NCBI GenBank assembly: GCA_021030915.1
Contig: JAGEMR010000072.1
Coordinates: forward strand, 62,001 to 126,000
Length of the DNA: 64,000 bases
Direction: 5' to 3'
From: Astrothelium macrocarpum
Taxonomy: Eukaryota > Ascomycota > Dothideomycetes > Trypetheliales > Trypetheliaceae
A program made the position numbers and the translations under genes. Under the pieces are notes generated by a model that saw nothing but the letters and a program-made list of their open reading frames with translations, had not been told where the DNA came from and made no database searches. Shown here one piece after another: positions 1 to 11,971 of this stretch; within the stretch, counting starts at the first letter, position 1, and each line of letters starts with the position of its first letter.

Positions 1-38
1 ATTCAATAATTATAAAAAATATAATAAATATAACGATA

Positions 39-1903
39 ACGTATTCCACAAGCGAGCGGAACATACAAGCGAGTGGAACACGAACACCAAAAAAGCTACC
101 ATTTCAATCAAAAAACCATCAATTATTCAACACCATTATCAGAAATTTTATTTACATTATTTGCATCTGATTCAGAATCTTCTTTTTTATCATTTTCATA
201 TGTTCTGATATTGTATCCAGTCTTTCCGCAGTTTTTACAGCGCTTTTGGCGAATAATATTATTTTCTGTTCCACCATTTTCATCAGCATTTAAATATCTA
301 GATTTCGTATTACCAGTTTTTGCGATATCTAATTTTTGGATTTTTTTTTTATTTAAAATTCTATTTATTTATAAATATTTTTTTTTGCGTATTTTACGTT
401 TTATATGAACTGTATTTATTATTTTAAATTCTTCAATTCGTGTTTTCATAATTTCAAATTAATATATCATTATTTATATATTTTTAATAAAAATTTTTAA
501 TATTTTAATAAATCCAATTGACGAATTTTTTTAAAAATCGGTAAATTTTTTAAAAATTAATATAAATTGAAATTCAAATTCTTTAATATTCTTTGATATT
601 TTGGATTCTCAAAATATTTTCTAAAAGAATAATTCTAATGGAATTTTTAATCGAATATTTAATTTATTCAAAATTATTTATGAATCAAAAAGAATAAATC
701 TAATATCTTTAAAATCTTCTAAAATCTGATTTTGTGTAATTGATATTTTAAATATATTAATAAAGATTGATAAGAATTCGGTTTTTATGATATGATTGAT
801 CTGATTATATATCAAAATTTCGATCTGACGCGAATACGTCTTCTTTAAAGGCGAAAAATAGCCCACATTTAATGACTATAAAAAATACGACGAATATGGC
901 GGTATACAGAAAATTATTATTTTATTTTTTTTACAAAAATTTTCAAATTTTATAAAAATATGATTCTCATATCTATTCAGAATCAATAAATGGTATATAT
1001 TTATAATTTCTTTTTTTATATATATATTAAAATATTTAATTCATTTAATATCAAATTCATTTGTTATTCAGCCATTTTCAGAGATTATAATTCGCTATTA
1101 ATATGATAATTGATTTTTATTATATCAAAAATTTTGATGGATTTTGTCTTAAAAAATAATAAAAGGCGGGATTATTCGGCCTATTTTACTGATATTTAAA
1201 ATCATCAAAATTCATTCACGATTATTCGATTGAATTTGTTTTGATTTATGACGTTTTTTTAAATTAATAATAATTTTTGAAATATTTGAAATAATTTTTA
1301 TCATAAAATAATTTTTATTAAAATTCTAGATATTTTCATTTAATATATCATATTTTATTTTGATATTATTCATTAATCGGAATCAGTCTTTAATTATATC
1401 AAAATTTTTATATAAATATCTTTAATAATCAAATTTTTGATTAAATTTTATTTTAAATTCAGTTTTTTGTTTGATAAAATTTGTAGGTCAATTTTTTCCA
1501 ATCTTTTTTTCATTTTATGAAATGAATAATAAATCTGCGATATTTCGAATTCGGATATAGATAAGAGAAAATTCTCGTATATTAAGGTTAAATATATGAT
1601 ATATAATCGTATCCTTTTCTATTTTTGTAAATTTCAAAGAATTGGATTGTGTATCGATTCTAGATTAAATGCCGTGATTTCTTCGATATATGATCGTATG
1701 AGAAACGTCAAAAATTATAAACGCGTCTTTTTTCGTATCAAATTGACCTTTTTGAATAATCTGAATTGTAAATTATATTCGAATTTCTTTGTGAATTGAA
1801 TGTATATTGTTGTGTTCAGATATTATGTGTTGAAGTAAGTGGGATAAATTTTTGGTATTCGTGTTCCACTCGCTTGTATGTTCCGCTCGCTTGTGGAATA
1901 CGT
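39..1903 (-). mobile_element. pogo/Fot1-type DNA transposon (RIP-decayed)
   Basis: This is a 1865-bp terminal-inverted-repeat element. The left end (from 39, ACGTATTCCACAAGCGAGCG) matches the reverse complement of the right end (to 1903) over about 50 bp. It is flanked by TA at 37-38 and 1904-1905, the target duplication of the Tc1-mariner superfamily. The minus strand holds decayed DDE_1 (pogo/Fot1) transposase. The interior is strongly AT-rich with many stops, as expected from RIP, while the TIRs remain GC-containing and nearly identical. Confidence 0.9.
678..1790 (-). pseudogene. Fot1/pogo DDE_1 transposase remnant
   Basis: Translated on the minus strand, 866 to 678 gives a 62-residue open piece (GYFSPLKKTYSRQ...INHIIKTEFL). 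It aligns by eye with the region after the last catalytic acid of Fot1-like transposases. Further upstream, near 1150-1230, the minus strand reads GRIIPPFIIF then a stop then DKIHQ, matching the conserved IPP(F/Y)IIFKGK segment. The N-terminal part lies toward about 1790. The reading is broken by stops; the 5' limit is approximate. It would have catalysed cut-and-paste transposition at TA sites and is now inactive. Confidence 0.75.
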
Positions 1904-2904
1904 TATATAAAAAATTATTATTTTATTTTTTTCATAAAATTTTTCAAATTTCATAAAATTATAATTTTCATATTTATTCAGAATCAATAAACGATATATA
2001 TTCATAATTTCCTTTTTTATATATATATTAAAATATTTAATTTATTTAATATCAAATTTATTTATTATTTAATCATTTTCAGAAATTATAATTCGTTATT
2101 AGAATAATAATCAATTTTCATTATATCAAAAATTTTAATAAATTTTATTTTAAAAAATAATAAAAAACGGAATTATTCGATTTATTTTATTAATATTTAA
2201 AATTATCAAAATTTATTTATAATTATTCGATTAAATTTATTTTGATTTATAATATTTTTTTAAATCAATAATAATCTTTAAAATATTTGAAATAATTTCT
2301 ATTATAAAATCATTTTCATTAAAATTCTAAATATCTTTATTTAATATATCATATTTTATTTTAATATTATCTATTAAATAGAATCAATTTTTAATTATAT
2401 CATAATTTTCATATAAATATTTTTGATAATCAAATTTTTGATTAAATTTCATTTTAAATTCAATTTTTTATTTGATAAAATTTATAAATCAATTTTTTTT
2501 AATTTTTTTTTCATTTTATAAAATAAATAATAAATTTATAATATTTCGAATTCGGATATAAATAAAAGAATATTTTTATATATTAAAATCAAATATATAA
2601 TATATAATCATATCTTCTTTTATTTTTATAAATTTCAAAAATTTTGATTGAATTTTTTTTTTTGATTTGATTCTGAAATATTTTCGATATATAATTATAT
2701 AATAAATATTAAAAATTATAATCATATCTTTTTTCGTATTAAATTGATCTTTTTGAATAATCTGAATTATAAATTATATTCGAATTTTTTTATGAATTAA
2801 ATGTACATTATTGGATTGAGATATTATATGTTGAAATGAATGGGGTAAATTTTTGGTGTTCGTGTTCCACCCGCTTGTGTGTTCCACTCGCTTGTGGAAT
2901 ACGT
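1904..2904. repeat. 1001-bp tandem duplication of the right half of the Fot1 element
   Basis: Positions 1904-2904 repeat 903-1903 at a constant offset of 1001 bp, including the right TIR (ending at 2904, followed by TA). Most differences are C in the first copy against T in the second, or G against A, for example at 907/1908 and 909/1910. The copy has no left TIR and carries only the 5' part of the transposase, so it could not move by itself. Confidence 0.88.
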
Positions 2905-4110
2905 TAATATATATTCAAAAAAATAATTTACGTATTTCTTATTTTAATAAAAAAAATATATAAATGATTAAATATTCAATTAAAAAATATATAAAATATA
3001 AATAAATAAAATATAAATTTAAAAATTTATACAAATTTAGTTATAATTATTAATATTTTTAAAAAATAAATCTATAAAAAAATATTATAAAATGGAAAAA
3101 TAATTATTATTATTAAAATTATTAATTTATTTAATAAATATATTAATCCGTTCATCATTTTTAAAAAAAAAAATATTTTTAAATAAATTATTTGATTGAT
3201 ATTATATTATTTTATTAAATAATTGAATATTAAATAAAATAGAATTTAATTAATTAACACGTATATTTCATTCATAAATATATTCTAATAATAATAAATA
3301 TAATAATTATATCAATTTAGAATTTTTTTATATTTATAAAATTCAATTCAAAATCGAATTAATATTTTTATTTTTTATATATTTTATATTATTTAATCAT
3401 TAAATTTATATAATTTTGATTTTATTAAAATATATTATCGTAATTATATCGAAATTCTTATTTATTTAAATGATATTATTATTATTAAAAAAGAACATTT
3501 TATTTATTATTATAATCTCATATATTAAAAAGATTTTATTAAATAAAATATTAGAATTAAATAAAAAATAATAAATCTGATATCATTAAATTTCAATATT
3601 TTATATAATTTATCATTTATTTTTAATATATCTATTTCATCTATCAAAAATATCATTTTTTTATAATATAAACACATTCAATCTAATTATTTATCTATTT
3701 TTAAAATATTTTAAAATAAATAATAATTCCAAAATATTATACGTATTATTAAAAAACTATTAAAATAAATCAAAATATACGATATTTATTTCATCAAATA
3801 AATAAAATACTAAAAAAAATAATTACAAAATATATAATATTAAAAAATCAAAATGAATAATTAAAATCTCAATTAGAATAAATAATTTATAAATTAAAAT
3901 AAAAAATTTATCAAAATTAATATAAATGAAAAATTTATGAATATTAAAAAAATTAAACAGATTATTGAATAGATTATTATTAAAAATATGATTAAATCAA
4001 TCAAATCAATTTCAAAACAAAAAAAAAATACCTACGAACACTTTTACGCAGTCTATATTTATCAATATATATACAGAATTCCAATTCTAACTATTATTAT
4101 TGAGATAATT
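2905..4110. other. AT-rich gene-free block
   Basis: Very AT-rich sequence with no open frame longer than chance and no recognisable protein similarity. It is probably deeply RIP-mutated repeat. Composition changes abruptly near 4110. From there to 4998 the sequence has ordinary composition, but I see no supportable gene. Confidence 0.6.
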
Positions 4111-4998
4111 ACGAACGAATTAATGAGACGACATGGTGTTGCGCGGCTCATTACAGGGGGTGGCTCATTTCCGCATCAGCCGAGTTAGTCTGTGCCAAGA
4201 GCATGTACCTCCCCGGGGCCCTGCCCTTGCCTGTCTGCTGTGCGTAGAACTGTTCAACTTAGTCCAATTCCAAGGTTGCCGGACAGCCTGCTTTCAAGCT
4301 TTCGTCCTCCAAATTCGCTGCTAGTAAAACTCTCTCTCTTCGCTCCTCTTCACGAGTCTACCTGCTAACATCAACACGGCTAGTCTAGACCGGCACCTTC
4401 GTCTGTTATGGCCCATATCACTTAAATCGGGAGGAACACAACTACAGTGTCAGAGCACGCCGATTCGGTGCGCGAGCGCCAAGTCCCAAGGTTCACCTTT
4501 TCCAAATCAATCCCATTAGCGACGTTCAAATATCGTGTTAGCAATCCTATCAAGTACAACTCTTGAGTAACATTCAGCTCGACTTATGCGCATACGGAAA
4601 TTATTGCTCTAATTTGAGAATTCCGCTTTTGATCCGGTGAGTAGGGGAATTGAACTACGCTATAGAAGGCAGATAGTCCAAAAAGTCCCTGGGTTAGCAA
4701 GTAAATAAATCTATTACAGCTCTATTTTCCCAAATTTCTATTCCTAACCTGATTCATATCTCTACGTCTCCGCCGTCGATTTTTGGTAGCCTTGTTTCAA
4801 GTACTGTACAATCAATATCCACCATCGAATCACTGTCCCTTAACAGCGTCTAATGCGCAGCCATCAAGTCTGATCTTTTCCCAGTTGGAAGAAGATAGAG
4901 GTGCAGTAAAGTCCAACATAGAATGGCCAGCATTGCTAGATGACATCTCAATCCAATATGCATACTCAGATTCACCATACTGACACCGTGACTCGAGA

Positions 4999-5895
4999 TC
5001 ACCGACCCTCTTGCAATGCCTGCTGGCCGAGCCGAACCAGGTCATCATTTAGCAACGGCTCCTTAGCGAAGCCATCAATGACCTGATCCAAGATTGCAGC
5101 GGAGAGTTCTGACAGGTCGATCCGAGGATAATTGCCCGCCACAGTCTTCGCCGGGGTAGTGATGACACCGGGCTTGGCCACACACGCCTCGATTTGACCG
5201 TTGTGTTGAGCTGCAAAGGCAAGCACATCATTCTCCACATCGCCCTATTTGATCACAATTATTCGTCTGCGAAACAAAGACAATGAGCTCACTGTAGCTT
5301 ACTCGTTGCCAAAAATATTCCGGCAAAGCCAGTGGTATCCGATTTCTGTCCCTTTCGGCGAAGAGACCACTCACATACATGAAGCGGAACGGAGTTGGAC
5401 TTTTCGCACACGTCTCAAAGCACGTGCTAAGACCTGCCATAGTGCAGTCGAGGTTGTTCTCACGCACATATTTGTCTTCGTAATTTTTGGACTTGCTTGG
5501 GGTGATTGCCACTGTCCTTGAAGAAAAGTCTCATTAGCGTAACTTTGACTCAATGATCTCATTAGCTGAAGACCAAGACTCAGTAGCTGGCGCGTAAAAC
5601 ACGGGACAGGCACTGTAAATTGTCTTAATTAGTCTCAGACTTCGAAGAGACAAGCTCACCAGATGCAGGCATTAGCACCCGTCAACTTGTTTTTCGTGTC
5701 GTCCGAATAATGCAAATAATCGTCAACGACGATGCTCTGAAGCTTCTGAGCATTGGCTTCGACTTCGATTTCTAGCGGCACCTGTACTTGCTGACGAGCA
5801 AGCGCAACGACAGAAGTAATCTTGGGTTTTTGAAGAGCCTGGCGTATGATTTCGGTAGCTACGAAGCCGCTCCCGCCAGTAACGACAAGCTTCAT
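4999..5895 (-). CDS. NAD(P)-binding epimerase/dehydratase-like protein
   Basis: Three exons on the minus strand (5895-5660, 5516-5303, 5244-4999) give 231 residues. The introns (143 and 58 bp) have GTGAGC/GTAAGC donors and AAG/TAG acceptors and keep frame. The N-terminus MKLVVTGGSGFVATEI is a Rossmann fold with the GGxGxxxT dinucleotide-binding motif of the atypical short-chain dehydrogenase family. The middle carries FRFMYVSG and the last exon has EACVAKPGVIT, both usual in fungal nucleoside-diphosphate-sugar epimerase-like proteins of this size. The YxxxK catalytic pair is not obvious, so the reaction is unknown. The gene is divergent from the aldo-keto reductase, with about 950 bp between them. 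Confidence 0.85.
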
Positions 5896-6843
5896 GTCTG
5901 GCTAATGGAATTTGGAGTGAGATCTTGCTGATGTTCCTACGACGAGAGAGAGTCAGGGGCAATTTCTTGAATATCCTAATGCTGGCGAGTCTTTGTTATT
6001 CCTCTAGCCGCTGAAGAAATGGATTACTAAGAGACCATACCAAGAGGAGTTCCAGGCAGTACTTGGATTTGGAAATGAGGCCGCCCTTGGCTTCTCTCCG
6101 AAAACGAACCAATAGTGAGAAATTTTCAAATCTGAATAATTGTGATTGTAGGGTACAAAGGATGCAGTGCCGGGTTGAAGTGCTCACAGTAACAAAACAC
6201 GAAGCAACTCCTAATTCAGGTAATCGACGTCGCCAGCAAGAAAATGATAAAGCAGAAAAACAACAGATCCGGGGGACAAATGAGGACTCTGGCGCCAATG
6301 CGCGCAAATCTGTTGACGACTGGAATCGTCTCACGGACATAAATTTTAACTCCAGTAAGGCAAGTCAGGCTGTGCTAAGATTCACCGCTGGGTTTCAGTT
6401 AGAAGTGTCACTCTGGATCTAATCTTGTATATTCTATCTAACCGAACAAAAGGTCGAGAATCCAATTTGCCTGAATTCGTAATAAACTATGCTCACTAAA
6501 AGGTTTTCCAAAAGGGTTTTAATGTTTGTGATCCTCTAAATTAGGGTAGCAGATGTAAGAAATTCGCATCTCGGGCGAATCGGGACTATCTCCGAAGTAG
6601 CATTTCCAGTTACATCAATTGGTAGGTTGCACAATAAAAGATGCATCACTCTCCTTCACCCCTGCACGCCTTGTTCGGCTCCGTGCCACTCTTGATAAGG
6701 TGTAGGGTGTGATATAAAACAGAAGCATATCCTCAGTGAGTCCCTCATCTAACCCGTACAAAACTCATCCCCTCCAACGACTTAATCCTCACAACATCCT
6801 GCCCTAGCAATCAAACAAAGATACATCATCCTAAACAGCCCCC
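5896..6843. other. Divergent intergenic region
   Basis: About 950 bp between the epimerase-like gene (minus strand) and the aldo-keto reductase (plus strand). Open frames here (such as 6063-6422) begin at non-ATG codons and resemble nothing I know. A TATA box lies near its right end. Confidence 0.6.
6713..6719 (+). promoter_or_regulatory. Candidate TATA box of the aldo-keto reductase gene
   Basis: TATAAAA lies 125 bp upstream of the ATG at 6844. It is followed by a pyrimidine-rich stretch (about 6735-6800) typical of fungal transcription start regions. No expression evidence is available. Confidence 0.4.
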
Positions 6844-7969
6844 ATGCCTCAAATCGGCGGTCACCAAGTCGGCCCAATCGGCTTAGGCATGATCCCCCTG
6901 ACCCCTCGCGACCGCACCATCCCCTCCGCCCGCGCCTTCAGCGTCCTCCGCGCGGCCATCGAGACGGGCTGCACCTGCTGGAACGGCAGCGACTTCTACG
7001 GCACGCCGCAGAACAACTCGCTGACGCTCCTGCACGACTTCTTCCGCGCACACCCCGGCGATGCCGACAAGATCGCGCTGAACATCAAGGGCGCCTTCGA
7101 TGTCGCCAGCATGTCGCCGACGGGCTCGCCCGATGCCATCCGTGCCAGCGTCGACAGCTGTCTGCAGCGCCTGAACGGCGTGGCGAAGATCGACATGTTT
7201 GAGATGGCGCGGCGGGATGTCACGGTGCCGTTGGAGGACAGCCTGGGAGCGCTGCGGGAGCTGGTGCAGGCCGGGAAGATCGGGGGTGTGGCGCTGACGG
7301 AAGTAAGCGCGGAGACAATCAGGCGGGCGGCGGAGGTGGTGGAGGTTGTGGCGGTGGAGGTGGAGTTGTCGCTGTGGGTGCGGGAGCCGCTGGAGAATGG
7401 GATTGTGGAGGCGTGTGGGGAGCTTGGGATACCTATTTTGGCGTATGCTTCCACTATTATGCAGCTCGTTAACTCAACGAGCGAGATCGGCTGATGTTTT
7501 GTCTTTGTCGCTGCAGGTACTGTCCGCTGGGTCACGGTATGCTGACTGCGCAGATGAGGTCGCCCGACGATGCGCCCGAGTTCCTGCGCAAGATGTTTCC
7601 GCGCTTTGCCCAGGGCAACTTCGACGAGAATCTAAAGTTGGTAGACGCCCTTGCGGAATTTGCTGCGCAAAAGGGCTGCACGCCGTCTCAGCTGGCGCTG
7701 GGTTGGCTGTTGGCGCTGGCGAAGAAGCCGGGCATGCCGGACATTATTCCCATCCCTGGTACCTGTACGTTCTCCTTGTTTTTGACACATAAAATATAGG
7801 ATCGTACCGCTCATATGGCATTCTAGCGAGTCCAGAACACGTTTACGAGAATGCTAATCCGGCGGTGCTGTCTGATCAGGGCATGCAAGACCTTGAGACG
7901 ATTGTGTCGCAATATGAAATTCAGGGCACAAGATATCCAGAGGCACTGTCGAAGCTGCTGAATCTGTGA
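6844..7969 (+). CDS. Aldo-keto reductase, pyridoxal reductase-like
   Basis: Exons 6844-7442, 7517-7764 and 7827-7969 give 329 residues. The introns of 74 and 62 bp have GTATGC...CAG and GTACGT...TAG borders, and splicing restores LAYCPLGHGML and IPIPGTSSPEH. The protein is a TIM-barrel aldo-keto reductase with the N-terminal GLGMIPLT, WNGSDFYG (catalytic Asp and Tyr), LNIKG (catalytic Lys) and a C-terminal IPIPGTSS coenzyme-binding segment. Fungal pyridoxal reductases (AKR8, S. pombe Plr1 type) have this layout, with the usual catalytic His position altered (here FEMARRD). Expected role: NADPH-dependent reduction of pyridoxal or another small aldehyde in the cytosol. The exact substrate is inferred. 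Confidence 0.9.
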
Positions 7970-9661
7970 AAACCCGCATATTAATATACCAGAGAATCTG
8001 TTCACAATAGGGGGTATACTCACGGCGTAATCACTAGCTTTGACTACAATATCCTCTTGTGTTCAGTGGCTATGCAATGCACAGTCGGTGAATTGGTTTG
8101 ATGGTAAGGAGGATTCGAAGAAGTACATAGTTATACATCAATGGCATGATCAGAGCCGCTCGAGTACAATGATGCCATTCTTGACAGCTAGTCGATGAAT
8201 GGGGTAAGATCGTAGGCTTTTACCCCTGCGCGACTTAGTGCCTGTGGGCAGCCAAAGGAATTGTAGTCACCGATAGGTGGAACTGGAAGTGTCACTCCTG
8301 AAGTAATCCCACGCCTGGTACCCCCATCGCAATCTCAATCTTTTAACACGTAGATGAAGTAAATAAGGTTTTTGTCTGCAAATCGGGACTCTTTTGAGGG
8401 GTGGAAGATGTTCAAACTGAGCAAAATCATCTCGAAAGTGGTAATTTTACCTTCGCTCGCACGTAATGCAGTTGATATTATTGGCATAGACGGTCCTTGA
8501 GCCAAAGCCAAATGAACGACGTGAGTGACAGTAAGACCAGGACAGTGTCAGTGACCAGATGTCAAGAGGTAGCTGTGATATACCTTTCGTGTCGGCGCTT
8601 GGCTTTTGCGCCGGTTGCAGGTGCTGGCTTTCCTCTGGCTCTCTTATCTTGACGCTGTAGTTTCGACGCTTTTACGTGGACAGCGAGATCTTTCTGGGCT
8701 TCCCCTTAGTCCATGACCGATGAATGTGGGTTCAGTGTGCAAGCGATGTATGGCAGGTAGCTGATCGGTAGCTAGTACCAATAAGGAAATTATAAGGTCA
8801 GCCCTCTTCCTGCAAAACTCGTCCCGTGTCTAGCTACACTACCTTGTGAGGCGCAGAAGAGAAATATACTCAAGCACTGGATCTCGTTGGGGAAGTAAGT
8901 TCATGAACAACTTCTCTACAGCTAAATTACCTCAGTCCACTTAGCGTGTTATCATTGTTCACACGGCTTTTGGATGGACATTGCCGTGTCGATATGTTTA
9001 TGCCTCGGTCATTATAAGCTAGACCTACTAAAGTAGGTGGGGCACGCCTCAAGCTCATCCAATAGATATACCTAACTTCGCGCCATTGCTATTCTTCTGT
9101 CCCGGCTCCATTTGTGAGCGTTTCTTGTCGAGAGAATACCGGTCCTTCAAGGAGACCATGACTCTAAACTTCATGCTCTGCTATGCGTTCACACAACACC
9201 TTATCTCACAAAGAATGAACCATCGCACGAACTCGTTGCAGTAAGTGAGGACTACGACTGTTTTGTTTGTTATTATTGTATTCATACGATCTGGTGGGGT
9301 GCAATATCGTCCGCACATAATTTGACTGCACGGCGAATAGTTTAAACTTTCTTCACGACTGCAAGCCTAGGCAAATTGGTATTTTAACAACCCGCCAGGT
9401 TGCTTCGTGCACCTCACTACCATTACTTTGAAAGGTTTCTCGTCAAGTCAATGTGCGGAGTTCTGACCAACTTTTTTACTAAACTGTCGCTGCGGCCACG
9501 ACCCTAATTCATGTTGTTGGTAGTCTATGTGTACCATGGGAGCAAATCCCCTTTCCCAAACACCATGCGCGTAAAGGCAATTATGCGCCAAAAATGCCGC
9601 TCATGTAACCTGTTTACGCCCACTCCGTACAGAAATATTCAGCCTTATCTTCGAAACAGCA
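7970..9661. other. Intergenic region without a supportable gene
   Basis: About 1.7 kb of ordinary composition between two converging 3' ends. Only short open frames occur. No RNA gene, TIR or tandem repeat was recognised. Confidence 0.55.
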
Positions 9662-11117
9662 TCAAGACTTCTTTCCGGTAATTCGATCACGGGATTTTGT
9701 AGATGATGCCGTGGTAGGCGTAGCTTTGCGGCGACTGCTCGCTGTTGGTGCGGCATAAGACGCTACTCTTTTCGCTGGTGGAGGCTCCGATTCCACATCA
9801 TGATCGACATTGCCTGGTGTTCTCTGCTTTGGCGCTTCTGCCTTGCGCTTCCTTGACTTAGATGTGGTGGGCTCCGAGGGGTTGCCTCCACCTTGACTTG
9901 TAGACACAACTGGATTTGTGATTGTACCGGGTTCCGCGATATCAATGGACTTTGAGCCTTTCCCACTGCCACTTGATGATTGTGTTGATTCAGGTGTTGG
10001 AGGGCGTTGAGCAGAAGGCAAAGCTGGCAGAGGCGAAATTGGAGTAGAGACTTTCTCCTCAGGAATGTCACCTGTTTCGGTCTGCCAGTCACTCGCTCCA
10101 TCTTCATCTTCGTCGTCTAAATTCACACCCTGTTCACCTAGCCATTGCGTTATGCCAGCGCCTTCTGGCCCTTCAGTTACCTTTCCCAGAAGGTTGGATG
10201 CAAGCTCGCCAGCGATGTCGTCGGATTCGTTTTCGTTGGAAAGCATACGCATCGCATATTGCAGAAGCGTATCTTGATCCATGTCACTTCCCATTCCTGA
10301 CGATTTGAGCCTTTCAGTGAGCGCTCTTTTCAAGCTTTCTTGAATCGCCTGCTCATCTACAGTGTTTTCATCGTTCTCGTAGTCCTCTTCGTCGAGATCA
10401 TCTACATCTCCATCATCGCCGTCCCCCAAGTCAACTACCTCGAGCTCTTTTACAACTTTACCCTTTCCAAGTCCTGGCTTAAAGTTTCCAATCCGATCTT
10501 TCCAATCCACAAGGAGGGCAAACGGACCCGTCGTCGCGGCAACCTTACCCTCATCTGCGTACCCGACAATGCCAGGTCTTTCATCCCGTGGAACCCAAAT
10601 AACGGTTGGCGGCAGGTCGTCTTCAAGATTCTCTTGCGTCGCCAATCGGGATTTTTTCTTGGCTGGTTGCGTGTGACCAATCGGAGTTGATGCCTTCCTT
10701 TTCTGGCCCGCCTTAACATTGGAAGCATCGTTGTGTTTTTGCCAAAGCCTGTTCGGTGTCGCCAATTTACCATTGTCCGCAATGTCATCAAAATAACCGT
10801 CCGACGTGTACTCGATATCATTGAAGTATGCATACGGGTCGTAGTTATCCTGCTCCGCTTCATACTCGTAGAAGGTATAGGGTGGGGATGCAACAGCGTG
10901 TTCGGCGAGGTCATCCTGTGAAGAACTCTTTGTAAGTCCGGGTTCATGCATAGTGGAACAATGGATTTGCGGATAGTAGCGTCGAAATTAATCTGTGGAC
11001 CAAGTCGGGTGAAACTTCAAAACGGGCACTTACTGCGATTCCAAATTCATCTTCTACATAGATGTATTCGTAGTCCAGATCATAGTCATCATAATCATCT
11101 TCTCCATAGTCGGACAT
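9662..11117 (-). CDS. Acidic, disordered, probably nuclear protein of unknown function
   Basis: Two exons on the minus strand. Exon 1 (11117-11034) encodes a very acidic, Tyr-rich 28-residue start (MSDYGEDDYDDYDLDYEY). After a 118-bp GTAAGT...CACAG intron, exon 2 (10915-9662) continues in phase, total 445 residues. I prefer this start to the ATG at 10951 because it has good splice sites and continues the acidic Tyr-rich composition. Visible features are basic KRK and RKRK clusters suggesting nuclear import, a conserved-looking PPTVIWVPRDERPGIVGYADEG core, an Asp/Glu-rich stretch, a possible helical section (about residues 225-290) and a Ser/Thr/Pro/Lys-rich tail. I do not recognise the family. 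It is divergent from the carboxylase gene. Confidence 0.7.
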
Positions 11118-11971
11118 TTTGATCCGAGATGGGAAAGCAACGACTCGGACTGATGCTGTGTTGAGGATCGCGTTCAGCTGTGTATGAACATGACATGTAT
11201 AGTCGGACGAGAGCTAGTGGTCGGGCAGCAGTTGAATATGGTGGAATGAGGCGGTCAGAGTAGTCTAAGAGAAGCGGAAATTGTTAGGCGCCTTGGTTCG
11301 TGATGCAGGTCAGAAGCTGAAAATGATGGTGGAATGCGCGCACGTTATTCGAAGTTGATTTTATCTTGAGGGACAGCACGGATTATTTATCTCTGATGGG
11401 AGATTGAGGAACAGCTTTTTTGGAGAAGTGGTAAGTACAAGATTGGAAAGATGGAAGAAGAGGGGGCAATTTGTTGGATTGTCTACAGAGGTGCGGAGGT
11501 ACTCGTCTCACACCAAAAGTCCGATCCGACGTGAGCCAGGAAGCCAGAAATCGGCTGCATCACGCGTCACGAAAACAATCTTGCATTCATGGAGGGAGCA
11601 CTATGCATACGCCCAATGCCTTGCAGCTTCTTTTGTTCCGTTACAGCCAATCGCAGTGCTTCCTGCCCTTCTGTACGGGAGCTGCCCGAACTCCAGGGGT
11701 ACTTGCTTCAAATTGTTATGGCTATCGCAACTGAATCCTGAAACATTTTTTGTATAAGTAGGAAAACATCCAAGTCCACTAGGGTCTGTTAAGAAACAAC
11801 CAATGGACATCTCACCGAGATAGATTTCATTAGGGTTCGGAACATTTGCTGATCCTGTACGAGACAAGTCCCCGCTGCCCGCTTACCATCGGCTCTGAGC
11901 CCAAAATCCAATCCTTTACATGTAAATACCTATCCATCCCATCCCATACTATGGATACTCTGGAACATTGA
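11118..11971. other. Divergent promoter region
   Basis: About 850 bp between the acidic-protein gene and the carboxylase gene. The open frames at 11404-11757 and 11471-11734 lack recognisable domains and are treated as chance. Confidence 0.55.

Noticed and set aside
5371..5613. Alternative second exon start of the epimerase gene at the ACAG at 5616-5613
   Set aside because: It leads to a stop (TAA) after about 30 codons. The AAG acceptor at 5517 restores the conserved ITPSKS reading.
6996..7535. 179-codon minus-strand frame
   Set aside because: Antisense shadow of the aldo-keto reductase, crossing its first intron.
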